From JANQMX01 sp965247175 (GTDB taxonomy: Bacteria > Pseudomonadota > Alphaproteobacteria > Kiloniellales > DSM-21159), in assembly GCA_965247175.1 (NCBI GenBank), contig OZ252006.1, positions 4,774,001 through 4,838,000 on the forward strand: a stretch of 64,000 bases of DNA, read 5' to 3'. The position numbers and the translations under genes were made by a program. Position 1 is the stretch's first letter; every line of letters begins with the position of its first letter. Below are positions 1 through 8,951 of this stretch, in pieces. The notes under the pieces were generated by a model. That model had not been told where the DNA came from. It was given only the letters and a program-made list of their open reading frames with translations, and did not search any database.

Positions 1-165
1 AGATCGTCATGATTGTCGCCTTGTCCGACGGCGCGCGGGTCGACCCCCGCTGCGGCAGCGGTCCGATCGTGGATTGAGCACGGCGCTAGCAGCCTTCTCT
101 CCTTGTCCTCGGCGCCGGACCGTTTAGCATACCAGCGGGTGACGAAACTGCTGGGGAAAAGAGGC

Positions 166-1779
166 ATGCGGACTTTGATGGTCGTGGGCGTGGCACTGTC
201 CGGCACGCTGAGCCTTTGCCTGCTCGCTGCAAGTGGCGCTCTGGCGCAGGACTACGAGTACAATCCCGATTTCTTGGCGGATGAGATCCGCGGCCTGCCT
301 CTCGAGGTCTCGCGCGACCACGGCGATCCCTTCGGCGCGCCGGCCGATGCCGAGCACGCCATTATCACTGAGGGCAGCAGCGGCCTGACCTTCAGCGAGA
401 TCGAGATCCCGATGAACGGGGAGGTTGGGACGTCGGGCTTGTTCTTTCGCATCTTTCCCGATGCCGCGACCGCCCAATCGCGCTTCCAGAACAGCTTGGT
501 GACGCGCGAGTCTCGCCTTGAAGGTGGCGGCTACCGCATCAGCACCAGCACGATCCAGGCCTGGTACGAAGAACGCAGCCTCGATCTCAGCGTGAAGTGC
601 GCCCACCGCCCGACGGACAGCGGGCCAGTGACAGAAGTGCGATGCGCCTATCTGGCTGAGGGCAGCCAGACCATCGTCGGCACCTACACGCGCGGGCAGG
701 ACCTTTCCACACGCACCAACGAGATCCTCACCGAGGACCTCGCGCTCAATTCTTTCGTGATCGACGTCTCGCAACCCGTCGTCGACGGGCTCGACCTACT
801 CGCCAAGGCCGAGGCGGCTTTGGTCGAGCAGGGCAGCGAAGCCGCCTGGCCGCCCGGTGGCTGGCAGCTCGACACGCAAGCTCTGCTCCGCCACTTGCGG
901 GCCATGGCTTTCTTCGGCCGCGAGGACTGGCCGACCTCCTTTGGCCCGCCGCACGGCCTGGGGGTCGAGCAGCCCACGAAATGGGCGCGTGATCGCGGCG
1001 TGGCCGGCATCGTCACGCTGCCGCTGAACACCCGCGACGCGAAGAACGGGCTGGAGTTCTGGGTTTTCCAGACGGCGGCGCAGCGTCATGCGGACGATAT
1101 GCAGTTCTCCCTCCTCGCCGCGGCCCAGGGGCGGCAGGCGGGCACGGTCGATACGACGACCTTCACCGAAACCAGCTTTGCCGGCGACGAGCAGGACCGG
1201 ACCTTGACCGACATTACCTGCGGCCGGGTTAAGGTTGACCCGCGCGAGGGGCGTTGCGTCTACAAGCGGCCCGGCAGCCAGGTCGTGCTTATCGTCTACC
1301 GCTACGGCCCGCTGCTCGACGACAAGAGCGGCGCCTGGGACGATTTCAACGACGATGCCGTGCAAGCGTTCAGGGTAGGGCTCGATAAGCTGGCCGAGGC
1401 GGAAGCGCCTTTGGTCGCAGCGCTGCGCGAAGGCCGCTCGCCGCCGGCGCCGGGCCTCAAAGGCCTGCCGCAAGGCCAGAGCGCGGACCCTGGCGCTCAG
1501 ACCCACGATGAGATGTTCGTCGGAACCTGGCAGCTTTACTTGCCCATGGGCGCCGGCTTTGCGCGCTTGCAGCTCGCCTTCAATCCGGACGGCAGCTATG
1601 CCTTCACCGCGGACAACCCGGGAGTCGATCAGCACAGCGGCCGCTTCACTGCGCTTGGTGGCGTCTGGTCGATCGTGTCGCCGACTTGGCGGGATGAGGG
1701 CACCTATAGCTTCCCCGACCCCAACACCATGATCCTAACCGGCAAGCTCGGGCCTGGCGTCTGGTCTCGAGTGAACTGA
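166..1779 (+). CDS. Secreted protein with an internally duplicated domain, unknown function
   Basis: Predicted 537 aa. The reading frame is open further upstream, but ATG 166 follows a GGGGAAAAGAGG ribosome-binding region and starts a clear signal peptide (hydrophobic run, then a GALAQD cleavage site), so I chose it. Two similar halves follow, roughly residues 60-220 and 265-420. Each has an F-x-(I/V)-F segment followed by A/Q-rich helix residues, a C-x-R...C-x-Y pair, a G-S-Q-x-(I/V) strand and an end like LLAKAEAALVEQG / LAEAEAPLVAALREG. The last 90 residues form a third unit with GTW, DGSY, H-S-G-R-F and GVW motifs, like a small beta-barrel repeat. The protein is probably periplasmic. I do not recognise a named family and infer no enzymatic role. 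It stands alone, with a gene-free 270-bp stretch before the convergent RTX gene. Confidence 0.75.
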   Translation: MRTLMVVGVALSGTLSLCLLAASGALAQDYEYNPDFLADEIRGLPLEVSRDHGDPFGAPADAEHAIITEGSSGLTFSEIEIPMNGEVGTSGLFFRIFPDAATAQSRFQNSLVTRESRLEGGGYRISTSTIQAWYEERSLDLSVKCAHRPTDSGPVTEVRCAYLAEGSQTIVGTYTRGQDLSTRTNEILTEDLALNSFVIDVSQPVVDGLDLLAKAEAALVEQGSEAAWPPGGWQLDTQALLRHLRAMAFFGREDWPTSFGPPHGLGVEQPTKWARDRGVAGIVTLPLNTRDAKNGLEFWVFQTAAQRHADDMQFSLLAAAQGRQAGTVDTTTFTETSFAGDEQDRTLTDITCGRVKVDPREGRCVYKRPGSQVVLIVYRYGPLLDDKSGAWDDFNDDAVQAFRVGLDKLAEAEAPLVAALREGRSPPAPGLKGLPQGQSADPGAQTHDEMFVGTWQLYLPMGAGFARLQLAFNPDGSYAFTADNPGVDQHSGRFTALGGVWSIVSPTWRDEGTYSFPDPNTMILTGKLGPGVWSRVN

Positions 1780-1959
1780 CGCGGCAGCATCATTATGTAG
1801 GCATGCTCCGCCGTCGCTCCCGTCGGGGCACGGCTCGTCTCTGCTCGCGCAGGGAGCTGACATCTTGATGCTACATCTGGGCTCAGCTTGACTTAGCGCT
1901 GGACACAAGGTCGGCCGTCCTGCGCGGCGAGTCCTCCAAAGTGCCTAGAGACGGCTTCA

Positions 1960-2000
1960 GATAAAGAAAAAGAAAGAGGGGGCGGCTAGGCCGCCCCCTC
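1960..2000 (-). terminator. Rho-independent terminator of the RTX gene
   Basis: On the minus strand an 11-bp perfect GC stem (GAGGGGGCGGC and its complement, 1976-1986 and 1990-2000) with a 3-nt loop is followed by a run complementary to AGATAAAGAAAAAGAAA, so the transcript ends in a U-rich tail. It lies about 50 bp after the stop of the minus-strand RTX gene. The rest of 1780-2048 shows no gene. Confidence 0.85.
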
Positions 2001-2048
2001 CAGTAGGTACTATGGCGTTTTGCTTACAAAAGCTCAGTGTTCCGCCGC

Positions 2049-4790
2049 TTACAGCACATCCGGCGGCAACTGATCGTCGTCTTCCTGATGCGGGTCGTCT
2101 TCGACGTAGACGATATCCAGCGCCAGGTAGGTCTCATTGCTGGTTTGCCCGAAGGCGTAAGCATTGAGATCAGACGCGGTGTTGAGCGGAATGGGCGACT
2201 CGCGGAACTCCGAGAAGATCAGATCGAAGCCCTGGGTCGCATCGCTGACGTCCCGTACCTCGATGTCGTTCGGGTTCGAGAAGTCGACGTTGAGGCTGTT
2301 GTCGAGGATCTCGGCAACTTCCTCGGCCCGCTCGGCCGCGGTTTCGAACGGCTTGTCGAAGGTCAGCTCCGGCGGCCACTCGCCCTCTGCCAGATCACGC
2401 TCCTCGAGACCGGTGATACGCTCTTCGGTCACGCGGAAGATGATGCGGTCGAGGTTGTCGATGCTGAACTGGAAGACGGCGTCGAGGTCGTCCAGCAAGG
2501 TCATGGTCTTGGTCGCCGCGTCGTAAGCCACGTCGATCCAGATCTCGTCCTCGCCGAAACCGCCCAGCAGCATGTCGTTGCCGGTGCCGCCGTCCAGGGT
2601 GTCGTCACCCAGGCCGCCGTTCAGCAAGTCGCTGCCTTCCTGACCGAAGATCAGGTCGTCACCCCGGTCGCCGAACAGCTGGTCGGCGTCGTCGCCGCCA
2701 ATCAGCTTGTCGTTGCCGGACTTACCGTTGATCTCGTCAGAGCCTTCCTGACCGAAGACCGTGTCGTTACCGACACCGCCCTTGGCCACGTCCTCACCGG
2801 CGCCGGCGTCCATGGCATCGTCGCCGAAGCCGCCGTCCATGACGTCGTTGCCGTCCTCGCCGAGCATGGTGTCGTCGCCGAACTGACCGTTCATGGTGTC
2901 GTTGCCGTCACCACCGAACATCAGGTCGCCGCCGTCCGCATCGTCGAGGTCTTCACCACCGACGTTACCGTTCAGGACGTCGTCGCCGTCGCCGCCGAAG
3001 ATGTCGTCGGAACCGGCACCGCCGTTGACTTCGTCATCGCCGTCGCCGCCGAACAGACCGCCGTCGGGCTGAACGACATACTGACCCGGGATGGGCTCGC
3101 CATGATCGTCGAGCGCCGGCATACCCATCTCACGCTCTTCAAGGGTGCGGCCGCGCGGAACCTCGACGAACCAGTCGCTGTCGAAGCCGTCCGGCTGCGG
3201 GTTGATGAGCTGCGAGTCGAAGGGATCGCCATCCGGGTTCCAAGCGTCGTCGCCCGCGTCACCGTTGATGGTGTCGCGGCCGTTGCCGCCACGGATGATG
3301 TCGCGATCTTCGCCACCGGAAAGCAGGTCACGGCCATTCTGACCCTCGATGGAGTCGTTGCCGTCGCCACCCTCAGCAATGTCGTTACCGCCATTGCCGA
3401 AGATCTTGTCGTCACCTTCCTCACCGAGCAGCGTATCGGCACCGGCTTCGCCATCGGCGTCGCCGTCCATGTCGTTGCCGTCCGGCGAGTTGTTGTCACC
3501 GATCAGGGTGTCGCCGCCGATACCGCCTGCGATGAGGTCGTTACCGAAGTTACCCTGCAGACGGTCATCGCCCTGGTCGCCGCCGATGGTGTCGTCACCA
3601 TTGCCGCCCCAGGCCGAGTCGTTGCCGTCGTCACCGGAGATCAGGTCGCGATCGTTGCCACCCTTCAGGATGTCATCGCCGGCGTTGCCGTCGATGTCGT
3701 CGGCACCGTCTTCACCTTCGACGGTGTCGGCACCGGCACCACCCGAGAGGTCGTCGGCGTCGTTGCCGCCGTAGATGAGGTCATCGTCGTCGCCGCCGTT
3801 GATCTCGTCCTTGCCGTCTTTACCTTCGAGGGTGTCGTTGCCTTCCATGCCCTCGAGGTCGTCGTCGCCTTCGCCGCCGTCCATGTAGTCATCGCCGGCC
3901 ATACCGAAGAGGGTATCGTCGCCGTCGTTGCCCCAGACTTCGTCGTCGTCGTCGCCGGCATCCACAACGTCCTGACCGTCGCCGCCGCGGATGTAATCCT
4001 CGCCGTCGTTACCGGTGATGGAGTCGTTGCCGTCGTTGCCGTCGATGGTGTCGGCACCGTTCTGGCCCTTGAGGATGTCGTCACCGGAGTTGCCTTCGAT
4101 GTCGTCATCCCCGGTGCCGCCCTCGACCAGGTCGTCGCCGGCGCCAGCCACGATGGTGTCGTCGCCTTCCTCGCCGTCAACGGTATCGGCGCCCGAACCG
4201 GCGTCGATGTAGTCACCCCAGTTGGGGTTGTCGGGGTCGACGGAGCCGTCGTGGCCACCTTCGTCACCGGCAATGTGGTCGTCGCCGCCTTCACCGAAGA
4301 TGCTGTCGGCACCGGCGCCACCGAAGATCTTGTCGGCACCGTCGTTGAGATCGTCGCCGTTGCCTTCGTCGCCGTAGATCAGGTCGTCGCCGCCGTCACC
4401 GAAGATGGTGTCGTTGCCGTCGCCGACGCCGCTGTCGCCGAAGATGGTGTCGTCACCGTCGACGAAGACCTCGCCGGGGTTCTCGGCAGCCCGCTCGGCG
4501 TCGTCCGCATCGGTGTCGTCGCCATGCAGGAAGTCGTCACCGCCGCCGCCATTGATGCTGTCGGCGCCGAGACCACCCTGGATGCCATTCTGGCCGTCCT
4601 GGCCGAGAACGAGGTCGTCGCCGGCCTTGGCATTGTAGTTAGACGGTGTATTCGGGTCGCCGAAGATGTCCTCCAGGATCGCGATGTCCCGGGTATCGGT
4701 ACCCTGCTCAAACGGGAACATGTTGAAGGGCTCGATCTCCCAGAAATTATCTGGGCACGTCAGATCGACCCAATCTTCGATAAGTGCCAT
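2049..4790 (-). CDS. RTX (hemolysin-type) calcium-binding repeat protein
   Basis: Predicted 913 aa, very acidic. ATG is preceded by GGAGG six bases upstream. After about 55 leader residues without a Sec signal, nonapeptide repeats of the GGxGxDxhx type (GGDGDD, GGAGAD, GNDGDD) run to about residue 748. They are interrupted near residues 513-577 by a non-repeat insert (containing DWFVEVPRGRTLEEREMG). A 165-residue C-terminal domain lacking repeats ends in an acidic tail. RTX repeats fold into calcium-filled parallel beta-rolls outside the cell, and such proteins normally leave by type I secretion with a C-terminal signal. No HlyB/HlyD/TolC genes are adjacent. No protease or lipase motif is visible, so a structural, adhesive or surface-layer role is more likely than a toxin. 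The opposite strand is also open across the whole gene because of the repeat codons. Confidence 0.92.
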   Translation of the reverse strand: MALIEDWVDLTCPDNFWEIEPFNMFPFEQGTDTRDIAILEDIFGDPNTPSNYNAKAGDDLVLGQDGQNGIQGGLGADSINGGGGDDFLHGDDTDADDAERAAENPGEVFVDGDDTIFGDSGVGDGNDTIFGDGGDDLIYGDEGNGDDLNDGADKIFGGAGADSIFGEGGDDHIAGDEGGHDGSVDPDNPNWGDYIDAGSGADTVDGEEGDDTIVAGAGDDLVEGGTGDDDIEGNSGDDILKGQNGADTIDGNDGNDSITGNDGEDYIRGGDGQDVVDAGDDDDEVWGNDGDDTLFGMAGDDYMDGGEGDDDLEGMEGNDTLEGKDGKDEINGGDDDDLIYGGNDADDLSGGAGADTVEGEDGADDIDGNAGDDILKGGNDRDLISGDDGNDSAWGGNGDDTIGGDQGDDRLQGNFGNDLIAGGIGGDTLIGDNNSPDGNDMDGDADGEAGADTLLGEEGDDKIFGNGGNDIAEGGDGNDSIEGQNGRDLLSGGEDRDIIRGGNGRDTINGDAGDDAWNPDGDPFDSQLINPQPDGFDSDWFVEVPRGRTLEEREMGMPALDDHGEPIPGQYVVQPDGGLFGGDGDDEVNGGAGSDDIFGGDGDDVLNGNVGGEDLDDADGGDLMFGGDGNDTMNGQFGDDTMLGEDGNDVMDGGFGDDAMDAGAGEDVAKGGVGNDTVFGQEGSDEINGKSGNDKLIGGDDADQLFGDRGDDLIFGQEGSDLLNGGLGDDTLDGGTGNDMLLGGFGEDEIWIDVAYDAATKTMTLLDDLDAVFQFSIDNLDRIIFRVTEERITGLEERDLAEGEWPPELTFDKPFETAAERAEEVAEILDNSLNVDFSNPNDIEVRDVSDATQGFDLIFSEFRESPIPLNTASDLNAYAFGQTSNETYLALDIVYVEDDPHQEDDDQLPPDVL

Positions 4791-4994
4791 TGTGATCCTC
4801 CGTTAGATTGCCGGTTTGGCCCGTCATAGGCTTCGCGGCTTCATTCCCAACAGAGGGAGCGGCGTGGACTGAGACCTTGCGTTAAGGACCCCAAGTTCCA
4901 AGCTCCCCCAAAGTCGTACCCCTCAGTCAGGTATACGAATCCCAACAGTCAGTACTGTCTCGGGTAAACTATGAATCTTGGGCTGGGCGGTATG

Positions 4995-5008
4995 CCCCCA
5001 TTTGGGGG
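4995..5008. promoter_or_regulatory. Palindrome CCCCCA-TT-TGGGGG, possible operator
   Basis: Perfect 6-bp inverted repeat with a 2-bp centre, about 205 bp upstream of the RTX start and 317 bp upstream of the heme-sensor start. It resembles a dimeric regulator site. No regulator can be assigned from the sequence. Confidence 0.35.
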
Positions 5009-5222
5009 TAATGAACTGTGCTTTGGCGAGATTTTTTTGGCTGGCTCGACAACGACCGGCTGTGGTTCTTCTAATGTTCGCGTCCTTGAGACAGCTGCCG
5101 CTGATCGCGCAGCACAGCCGCAAAGACACAAAAGAAATGAGAAATCGCTGTGCAGCCACGCAGCCAATGCGTAATCTGCTTTAACCGCGAGAGTCGCTTA
5201 ACCGGCTCGAGTTTGTATAGAA

Positions 5223-5241
5223 ATCGTTAATGCCTAACGAT
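5223..5241. promoter_or_regulatory. Inverted repeat ATCGTTA-N5-TAACGAT, possible operator
   Basis: Perfect 7-bp arms with a 5-bp spacer, 84 bp upstream of the heme-sensor start codon, where a promoter of the signalling operon would be expected. The arm length and spacing fit a homodimeric DNA-binding protein. The regulator is unknown. Confidence 0.45.
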
Positions 5242-5324
5242 GCAGGGTCCGGCGAGGCCTCGCCAAGCCCGCAATCTGGTGACGGCCCAGGTTGTCCGAC
5301 ACCTGCAGAAAGGTTGTTGTTGCG

Positions 5325-6095
5325 ATGCCGTTCCGAGCGCCGTTTCGTCTTCTCGTTACTTTGTTTGCCCTCCTCTTTCTGGGCGTTGTGGTTCTGCCGG
5401 ACTCGCGTCCTGCCGTCGCAGAAGATCTCGATGAGAAGGAGATGGCAACCAAGCTAGCCAATTTGCTGCGCGCTGGCCGCAGCGTCGTTTCAGCCAACCA
5501 ACCCCTGATCAACAACCCGGAGATCGGTGAGAAGAACTTCACGGGCGACAAGCTGGTGAAAGAGGCCGAGGCGATCTACAACGAGCGTACCGGTTCTGCC
5601 TTAGCGCCGGAGGGCTTGTCGGAGCGCGACAAACGCCTCATCACCGCGCAAAAGGAAGCGATGTTGCGGATTGTCGATCAGCATCAGGCCGACATCGACA
5701 AAGAAGGCGTCGGTTTTAAAGGGTTTATCCCGGCAGTGTTCGCCCGCCTCGTCAATGAGGAGTTTAAGGCGCTTGCCGGCAATGAGGCCCGCGTTCGCGT
5801 TACGGCGCCTATGAGCCTGGTACGCAACCGGAAAGCGCGTCCCGACGACTGGGAGAGAGAGGTCCTGGAAACACGGCTGCTCGCGGAGGATTGGCCAAAG
5901 GGCCAGTACTATACGGAGCGGGTTGAGTTCGAGGGGCGTCCGGCTTTTCGCATGCTGCTGCCCGAGTACTACCGCCAGTCCTGCCTTTCCTGCCATGGGG
6001 GCCCGCAGGGTGAGCTGGACATAACCGGCTATCCTAAGGAAGGCGGCAAGGAGGGTGACCTTGGTGGTGCCATCAGCATTGTGATCTTCGAGTGA
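5325..6095 (+). CDS. Tll0287-like (DUF3365) periplasmic c-type heme sensor protein
   Basis: Predicted 256 aa from ATG 5325. A TTG at 5292 in the same frame is possible, but the signal peptide (hydrophobic LLVTLFALLFLGVVVL, then a VAEDL cleavage region) starts properly at 5325. The mature part is helical and ends with a CLSCH heme c-binding motif (C220, C223, H224) followed by GGPQGELDITGYPKEGGKEGDLGGAIS, typical of the Tll0287-like family. In that family the domain binds one heme c and usually acts as a redox or gas input module, often fused to a kinase. Here it is a separate exported protein encoded 27 bp before a hybrid histidine kinase, so it is probably the kinase's periplasmic sensory partner. 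That partnership is inferred from position only. Confidence 0.85.
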   Translation: MPFRAPFRLLVTLFALLFLGVVVLPDSRPAVAEDLDEKEMATKLANLLRAGRSVVSANQPLINNPEIGEKNFTGDKLVKEAEAIYNERTGSALAPEGLSERDKRLITAQKEAMLRIVDQHQADIDKEGVGFKGFIPAVFARLVNEEFKALAGNEARVRVTAPMSLVRNRKARPDDWEREVLETRLLAEDWPKGQYYTERVEFEGRPAFRMLLPEYYRQSCLSCHGGPQGELDITGYPKEGGKEGDLGGAISIVIFE

Positions 6096-6122
6096 GCGCG
6101 CGCTTATGACCGCTTTCTGCCC

Positions 6123-8939
6123 ATGAGTGTTTCGCAGGCTAGCATCGGAGACACAGACGAAGCGACGGCGCGACCGCTTGCGCAGGGTTTCCTTGGCCGT
6201 CTACCGATTTGGGCCAAGCTCGCACTGCTCACTGGCGCGGGCCTGCTCAGCCTAATCGGCTCCTCGCTGTTTCTCCTCTCCGAGCTGCAGCAGAGCGCCG
6301 CGCGCACGGAGCGCATGAAGCAGCTCTTTGACGTGGTCGAGCAAGCCGGTGCGGCGCATACCACCTTCGGCGAGCTGCGCTACTGGCTGACCGACCTCTC
6401 TGTGAGTCTGCTGGTTACCTCTGAACGCAACGCTGAGGAAGCTCGCGAGCGACTCGACGGGCATCTGACCCTCATTGCCGACTACGATCCGGAGACCGTC
6501 GCTGTCATTCGTGCTGAAGTCGAGGCTTACATCACCGACGCGATCGACGCGGCCGATGCCTATACAGATGACAACCGTGTCATCGGCAACACGATCCTGG
6601 CTCAAGCCCGTACCCACAGCATAGCCGTCGACGGGGCCCTCGATGCGCTGGTCGCGCGAGTCAATGCCGCCGCGGTGGAGGAGCGGCAACAGGTTGCAGC
6701 CTTGGCCGACTACTCGGCCCAGGTCGCGCTCTACATTGTGATCGCATTGGCAGTCATCGGAACTTTGCTGACGACCGTTGTGCTGCACTCCATCGTGACG
6801 CCGCTGCGCCGCCTGCGGGAGGCCACGTCGGCGGTGACGGCTGGTGACTATCAGGTGGCTATCCCGTCCGGCGGCAATGATGAGTTGGGCGGCATGGCTG
6901 ATGCCTTGCGTCTCTTCAGAGAGAACGCCATGGCGCGCGCGCGTCTGGAAGCGGAGAACGAGCGTCAGCGTCAACGCATCGCTACTGCCATCGAGACCAT
7001 TCCAGACGGTTTCGTGCTCTACGATGCCGAGGAGCGGATGCTGCTCGCAAACTCCAAGTATCGGGAAATCTTCCCGGAACTGGTGGAGGTCGCGCATCCT
7101 GGCGCAAGCTTCCGAGACGTGCTGGAAGCGCAGGCGAACAGCAAACGTTTCTCGCTCAATGGCCTCTCGCTCGAGGATTGGGTCGAGCAACGCTTGGCTC
7201 ATACACGCGAGCAAGGGGATTTCGTCGAGGACCGACTGTACGGCGACACCTGGGTGCGAATCACCAAGCGCGAGACGCCTGACGGCGGTCGAGTCGCCGT
7301 CTACACCGACATCACCGAGTTGAAAAAGCGTCAGGTCGAGTTGGAGGCGGCGCGCTTGCAGGCCGAGGAGGCGAACGAGGCCAAGAGCCGTTTCCTCGCG
7401 TCCATGAGCCACGAGCTCAGGACACCGCTCAACGCCATCATCGGCTACAGCGAAATGCTGATCGAGGAAGCGCGCGATCTGGAACAGGATGCCTTCGTGC
7501 CGGACCTGGACAAGATTGCCGGCGCGGGGCGACACCTGCTCTCGCTCATCAACGATGTGCTCGATCTCTCTAAGATCGAGGCGGGTAAGATGGAGGTCTT
7601 CACCGAGGACTTTGCGGTCGAGCCTGTGTTGCGCGATGTCGCGAGCACCATCCAGCCGCTGATCGACAAGAATCGCAACCACCTGACCTTGGAGATCGCA
7701 GGTCCTTTGGGTGCGATGAACTCGGATCAAACCAAATTGCGGCAGAACCTCTTCAACCTGCTGAGCAATGCGGCGAAGTTCACGGAGGACGGCGAGGTCA
7801 CCCTCGACGCCGCACGCGAGGAACGCCCGACTGGCGACTGGCTGATCTTTCGCGTCACCGATAGTGGCATTGGCATGACCGAGGAGCAGGCTGAGAAGCT
7901 CTTTGCCGCTTTCACCCAGGCCGATGCCTCCACCACCCGCAACTACGGCGGCACTGGTCTCGGGCTCAGCATCACGCGCAGCTTCTGTCGTCTGATTGGC
8001 GGTGAAATTGCAGTCGAGAGCACACCCGGCGTCGGCTCCAGTTTCACGATGGAGCTGCCTGCGATCTGCCCTCAGCATGCCTTCTGCACACCGTGCGCTC
8101 CCTGTGGAGCGCTGGCGGTGCTCGAGGTGAAGGCAGGTTATGTTCTTATCATCGATGACGAACCAGACGCCCGCCAGGTTATCGCCAATGCTCTCGGTGA
8201 GGCTGGTTTCACCTATCGCGAAGCTGCAAGCGGGCCGGAGGGCATCGAGATTGCCCGCGCGGCGAGACCCCAGGCTATCGTGCTTGACATAATCATGCCG
8301 CGACAGGACGGCTGGTCGGTGCTGCGCCAGCTGAAGGACGATCCCGAGCTGTGCGACATTCCCGTCATCCTTGCTACGGTGCTGGCTGATCGCGAGTTGG
8401 GTTTGGCGCTCGGCGCCGTCGAGTATCTGACCAAACCGATCGACGCTGAGCGGCTGATCGCCACACTTGAGAGCACGGGCGAAATCACGGGCGAGACGGC
8501 TGGTTCGGTGCTGGTGGTCGACGACGACAGCACATCTCGTGACCTGCTGCGGCGGATCCTGGTCAAGCAGGGCTTTACCGTCCATGAGGCTGCCGACGGC
8601 GCCCGTGGTCTCGAACAGATGCGCCGGCTAAAGCCCGACACGGTATTGCTCGATCTCATGATGCCGGTGATGAATGGCTTCGCCGTTCTCAGTGAAATGC
8701 AACGAGACCCAACCTTGAGCGATATTCCTGTCATCGTGGTGACCTCTAAGGACTTGACCGGCAGCGAGCGCAACTGGCTTCGAGAGCATGCGGTCTCAGT
8801 CATCGCCAAGGACGCCGGGACCCGCGAGCAATTGGTCGGCGCCCTTGAGCGACAAATACCTGCGGCAATACCGGACGTGATTCCGACGGCTGTTCCCGGA
8901 GAGAGCGGGCGATCTCAGAACAAAAACAAAGGCGAATAG
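6123..8939 (+). CDS. Membrane hybrid histidine kinase (HAMP-PAS-HisKA-HATPase-REC-REC)
   Basis: Predicted 938 aa. Order: transmembrane helix (about 31-53), helical periplasmic sensor, second membrane helix (about 200-223), HAMP linker, a PAS domain near 285-400 (IETIPDGFVLYDAEERML), HisKA with phosphoacceptor His430 in the FLASMSHELRTPLN motif, and HATPase with N (NLLSNAAKF), G1 (DSGIGM) and G2 (GGTGLGL) boxes. Two receiver domains follow: about 675-785 (VLDIIMP) and 795-920 (LLDLMMP). Between HATPase and the first receiver lies an unusual cysteine cluster, C649-x2-H-x2-C655-x2-C658-x2-C661, which could bind metal or respond to redox state. The upstream gene encodes an exported heme protein. 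Downstream are a single-domain receiver (12 bp gap) and a receiver-cyclase protein (24 bp gap). All four are likely one operon and one signalling chain. Confidence 0.95.
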   Translation: MSVSQASIGDTDEATARPLAQGFLGRLPIWAKLALLTGAGLLSLIGSSLFLLSELQQSAARTERMKQLFDVVEQAGAAHTTFGELRYWLTDLSVSLLVTSERNAEEARERLDGHLTLIADYDPETVAVIRAEVEAYITDAIDAADAYTDDNRVIGNTILAQARTHSIAVDGALDALVARVNAAAVEERQQVAALADYSAQVALYIVIALAVIGTLLTTVVLHSIVTPLRRLREATSAVTAGDYQVAIPSGGNDELGGMADALRLFRENAMARARLEAENERQRQRIATAIETIPDGFVLYDAEERMLLANSKYREIFPELVEVAHPGASFRDVLEAQANSKRFSLNGLSLEDWVEQRLAHTREQGDFVEDRLYGDTWVRITKRETPDGGRVAVYTDITELKKRQVELEAARLQAEEANEAKSRFLASMSHELRTPLNAIIGYSEMLIEEARDLEQDAFVPDLDKIAGAGRHLLSLINDVLDLSKIEAGKMEVFTEDFAVEPVLRDVASTIQPLIDKNRNHLTLEIAGPLGAMNSDQTKLRQNLFNLLSNAAKFTEDGEVTLDAAREERPTGDWLIFRVTDSGIGMTEEQAEKLFAAFTQADASTTRNYGGTGLGLSITRSFCRLIGGEIAVESTPGVGSSFTMELPAICPQHAFCTPCAPCGALAVLEVKAGYVLIIDDEPDARQVIANALGEAGFTYREAASGPEGIEIARAARPQAIVLDIIMPRQDGWSVLRQLKDDPELCDIPVILATVLADRELGLALGAVEYLTKPIDAERLIATLESTGEITGETAGSVLVVDDDSTSRDLLRRILVKQGFTVHEAADGARGLEQMRRLKPDTVLLDLMMPVMNGFAVLSEMQRDPTLSDIPVIVVTSKDLTGSERNWLREHAVSVIAKDAGTREQLVGALERQIPAAIPDVIPTAVPGESGRSQNKNKGE

Positions 8940-8951
8940 GCGAATTCCGAG

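Larger units (their letters stand above)
4791..5324. other. Intergenic region with divergent promoters and two palindromes
   Basis: This 534-bp gap separates the RTX gene (minus) from the heme-sensor operon (plus). No convincing gene is seen. It holds CCCCCA-TT-TGGGGG (4995-5008) and ATCGTTA-N5-TAACGAT (5223-5241), both listed separately. It is more AT-rich than its flanks, as expected for a region holding promoters in both directions. Confidence 0.6.

Noticed and set aside
2037..4829. 930-codon plus-strand frame over the RTX gene
   Set aside because: Antisense of Asp/Gly repeats. No family features and no start or ribosome-binding site. The minus-strand RTX reading is clearly correct.
5184..5204. 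TTAA repeats resembling CtrA half-sites upstream of the heme sensor
   Set aside because: Spacing is about 13 bp, not the 7 bp of CtrA sites, so no claim is made.
6252..8585. 777-codon minus-strand frame within the hybrid kinase
   Set aside because: Antisense to a clear kinase with canonical motifs. No homologous features in its translation.
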